From: Pagrus major
Lineage: Eukaryota > Chordata > Actinopteri > Spariformes > Sparidae
Direction of reading: 5' to 3'
DNA length: 64,000 bases
NCBI RefSeq assembly: GCF_040436345.1
Contig: NC_133237.1
Location: 22,635,749-22,699,748 of the forward strand
Shown: piece after piece, positions 60,801-64,000 of the stretch
Position numbering within the stretch: the stretch's first letter is position 1
Layout of the letters: each line of letters starts with the position of its first letter
Notes under the pieces: generated by a model
The model's database searches: none
Told to the model about the DNA's origin: nothing
Seen by the model: only the letters and a program-made list of their open reading frames with translations
Position numbers and translations under genes: made by a program

Positions 60801-63800
60801 AGTTCATCATAGGTAGGTAAAAATGTGTCATTGCAAGGTGATGAAAATGGTTGCGCGATATCAATCTTTAGCCCAGAGCTCCTGCTCCACATTTAGGGTA
60901 GTAGAGTGAATAAATGTGGATAGAAGTGTAGGTCAATAATAAAAACTAACGCAGTGCCTGTGGGATAAGGGGATATTATGATAGTTCCTTTTCTTAGACA
61001 GGGATTATAGCTCACAGATATCACTTTGACAAGCTTTTATTGTAAAGTTCTAGAGTCCTTGTTTGGTGATGAACTTTTCTTATGGCTCATGAAGAGACCT
61101 CATTAACCACACCACAGGCCATTGAACACAGTAAGATCAGCCTTCCATTCAGCATTTTTTGAATCTTTCATAACTGAGTCTCGGCTCCCTAAACAAATTT
61201 AGTTTTAAGATATCTAGAGAGCAAAAGCTTCTGAGAGATGGTCGAGGATATTCACCACAAATAACACACACTTTGTTTTGTTAGATTTACCTTTCTTCAG
61301 ATCACATCACTCCCCAATCTTAATTCACGATTGACGACAATGGATAAGTGAATTGTTAATTAGTCCAACAGTAATTTCACAGCATACGAGCTCATTTTGG
61401 CTGACAACATGGGTGTTGTTTCTGCCAATTGACTAATGGAAAGTGTGATGCTATTCCTCTGGAGCAAGGCTGCTTTCTTCCATCTGATTTTTTTGGGCTG
61501 TAATCGTCACAGTTTTGTTACCGTCTTGATTGAGAATTTTTTTGTCCTGGTGCATATTTCAGTTGCATGCAGTAACAAGCCTTCATCACGTTTTAACACT
61601 AAGAAAGAAAGATTTTAACATTTTTGATGGTGGTGAGAGCCAGAAAATTTATATTAACAGTTTAAAAAAAAATCAAAGTTCACCTCACAGCAAGAATATT
61701 CAGTATTTCACAATATTAACCCTTTAAAGCTGACCTTTTCTTTGCTGATCAGTTTTGCGTTCAGATGATCCTATTAGCTATGTGCATGGTTTAGATGTGA
61801 TGTTCATATGAAAACAACAATGGCAGCTCCTAAGGTTAGCATAGATGCTGTTATAGAATTATAACTGAACTGGAGAGTCTTTCTTCATTGAATGAAGATG
61901 AAAGAATGGCACAAAAAGCTCTTCTCTCGACTGGTAAGAGTTTAATTTACCAACTGGCTCTGCTGGTACTGCTCTACTATGTCATAAAGTTTGTTGATCT
62001 GATTGGTTGGATTTAGCCTGGGATAGGCAGTAATAGAAAGATGGTTCATCCAATCACCTGCCAAGTATTTTTTGAAAATGCCTGCCCTTTTCCAAACAGT
62101 TTCTCCGGGCGACTCTCCAGATGGGTTTTGGCACGTCAGGTTACAGAGCATTCTTACCAGCATGGAAGCAATTTAACTCATTTTTCAGAAATACAAAATA
62201 CAGTTACCCTTGGTGTGTCACAGGTCCAAACTTACTAGTTTTCCATACTTAGCCAGAAGTTGAGCCAAATAATAGCTCTTTGTACCCTTTTCTAAGTATG
62301 GATGACCTGAAAAAAAATTGGCTTTGTTGAGCTGACAGTCGGCTCACCTTCTCTCTTCACTCTTCACCCATGTAAGACTTGAATTTTGTTTTAAAATGTC
62401 TCCCTACAGTATGTTTCTTTATCACAGTGATTGACTTCTGGCAAATTAATTATGATAATAATTGAATTATGTGTTAAAGCCAGCTTTAATGCAGTACATT
62501 CTTTTTTTGGAGTCTCCTTTTTAAAAAAATGTCTTTGCACTAGTTGATGTCTGATGTGACTTTATGACTAAAATTTGTCAGAGAGGCTGGTAAAGCAAAG
62601 GTGAGAGGCCACTTATGGAATGGATGTGAGAGAAAGAAATGAGATAAAGCAGTGCAGCCAGTCTGGAAGGACAAAGAGACTGGGAAATTATTAGCCATGT
62701 CTGTGACTTGAATGACTGTCATCATTCAGTGAACAGAAAGAAGAGGCCGGAGAATGAGGGGGGAATTAAATTAATACATTATACAGTATAATGGTCTTTT
62801 TAAGTTTGCAGAGTGCTGAACAGAAAGAAGCAGAAAGACACAAGTAAAAAAAAAATCATACTAACTATGCAATAAAAACAGGCCACTGAAGTCCTTATCA
62901 TTTTTGAAGTCACTGAGATTTCCAGAGTAATGTTGTATCCACTTTAGTTTTCTTGTGGCCCAGAAGTTTTCCAAACAGGGATTTGAAAATCACTGTGCTC
63001 CATTATAGAAAATCTGATTTTACATATCATGAGCTCACCATCACTCAACCTTTCCATGACATTTCTTGATTGACTATGCTCTGCTCTTCACTGTATTTGT
63101 CACCAGTGTCTGACTCATCTGAATTATTTTTCTGTTTCAAGCTTCATCTGTTGAGTATCCCTCAGTGCTGCTCCCCGCGCAGCAGTTTGTTGAATCATTT
63201 CACATTTAGATTTAATCTCATCAGCTATGTTTGCAAAATTTCAATGTGCTCTTTGTGCACTTGCCAGTAGCCTCCGAGGAGACTTGTTTTACAGTGTTAG
63301 CAATAAGATATATGTGTTATATATCGTGTGTTAAATTGAAAAGTTAATCATGTTTAATGTATCATTGTGGGACCCAAATACCCACAATAGGGAAGAGGTT
63401 TAGTAAGATGGTAAAATAGGCACTGTAGACTCGTTGTTCATGTTCCACCTTGCAAAATATCTGCCCTCATCTAGCTGTTTAATACTGTCATAAATGGAGC
63501 AGGTAATGGTGACAATGAAAATATCTCCTCATTCATACACTCAACTGCAATCTCCATAAAAGTGAGAGTTTTGAGGTGATGACACCACGAAGATAATCAC
63601 AGTATGACAGACTTTGAACCCAGGAAAAACAGTCCCTATCCCAAAATAACATGACCTTTATTACTGCCTCGAGCAGGAAGAAAGACTTCCCAGTGTCTTT
63701 GTCGGCTGTAGAGGCATCTCTCTGAGGAGCTCCACATTCCTAATCTCTGTGTGCCTCCTTTCGGAAACTCTCAGATTTTGTTCCAAGCTGCTTCGCTTGC

Positions 63801-64000
63801 TTTTGCAGCGGCCCAATGATCTGGGCTATTTTACTCTGCACTGGCCTGGAGAATGGATTAATATGGAGCATTTACAGCCTTTTCTGGCCCTTTTGGTATC
63901 TATTTATGTGAAGGGAATTGTTCACTTATTAACAATCTAGCTTGACTACAGTACTGTGGAAATTATGCCGACTGATGTCTTCTTACAGAAATCACCACAG

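Larger units (their letters stand above)
54721..64000. other. 9.3 kb with no recognised gene
   Basis: AT-rich DNA with only short frames, none with a domain or composition that suggests a protein. A (TA)n run is at about 56010-56022 and a T tract at about 58411-58424. Two splice-bounded segments (56655-56727, 57758-57802) may be untranslated exons of a plus-strand transcript. The region may be an intron or the upstream flank of a gene outside the window. Confidence 0.5.

Overview
This is nuclear DNA of a bony fish, most likely a percomorph teleost. The protein-coding genes have vertebrate orthologues. Spliced genes use compact GT/AG introns. The intergenic DNA is AT-rich and carries short DNA-transposon copies of types I recognise as common in percomorph genomes. 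No bacterial, viral or organellar features were seen.

Five genes are supported. From left to right: gpr146 (+, coding exon 6102-7103) and gper1 (+, coding exon 19090-20154) are class A GPCR genes with single coding exons. unkl (+, 24994-34319) has 16 coding exons and encodes an 810-residue CCCH zinc-finger/RING protein. dnaaf8 (-, 51051 down to 41672) has 29 coding exons that I chained with consistent phases into a 1428-residue protein. igfals (-, 54507 down to 52774) encodes a secreted leucine-rich-repeat protein in one coding exon. unkl and dnaaf8 converge; their tails face each other across about 0.5-1 kb.

GPR146 and GPER1 are neighbours on human 7p22.3. UNKL, C16orf71/DNAAF8 and IGFALS are all on human 16p13.3. 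The window therefore joins two human linkage blocks. The genes do not form a functional pathway: two receptors, an RNA-binding ubiquitin-ligase family member, a motile-cilium dynein assembly factor and a serum IGF-carrier subunit.

The most notable observations are: (1) the dnaaf8 product carries a long C-terminal array of degenerate nucleoside-diphosphate-kinase-like domains, one with the catalytic His replaced by Tyr, absent from the roughly 520-residue human protein as I remember it; (2) a full X-box (RFX site) and a forkhead (FOXJ1-type) site lie just upstream of the dnaaf8 start codon; (3) a 1179-bp non-autonomous hAT element with a perfect 8-bp target-site duplication and a transposase remnant sits in the presumed unkl 3' UTR; (4) a set of splice-bounded, apparently non-coding plus-strand exons runs from the dnaaf8 promoter across igfals. 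The right-hand ~9 kb (54.7-64 kb) and the gaps between the GPCR genes hold no gene I can recognise.
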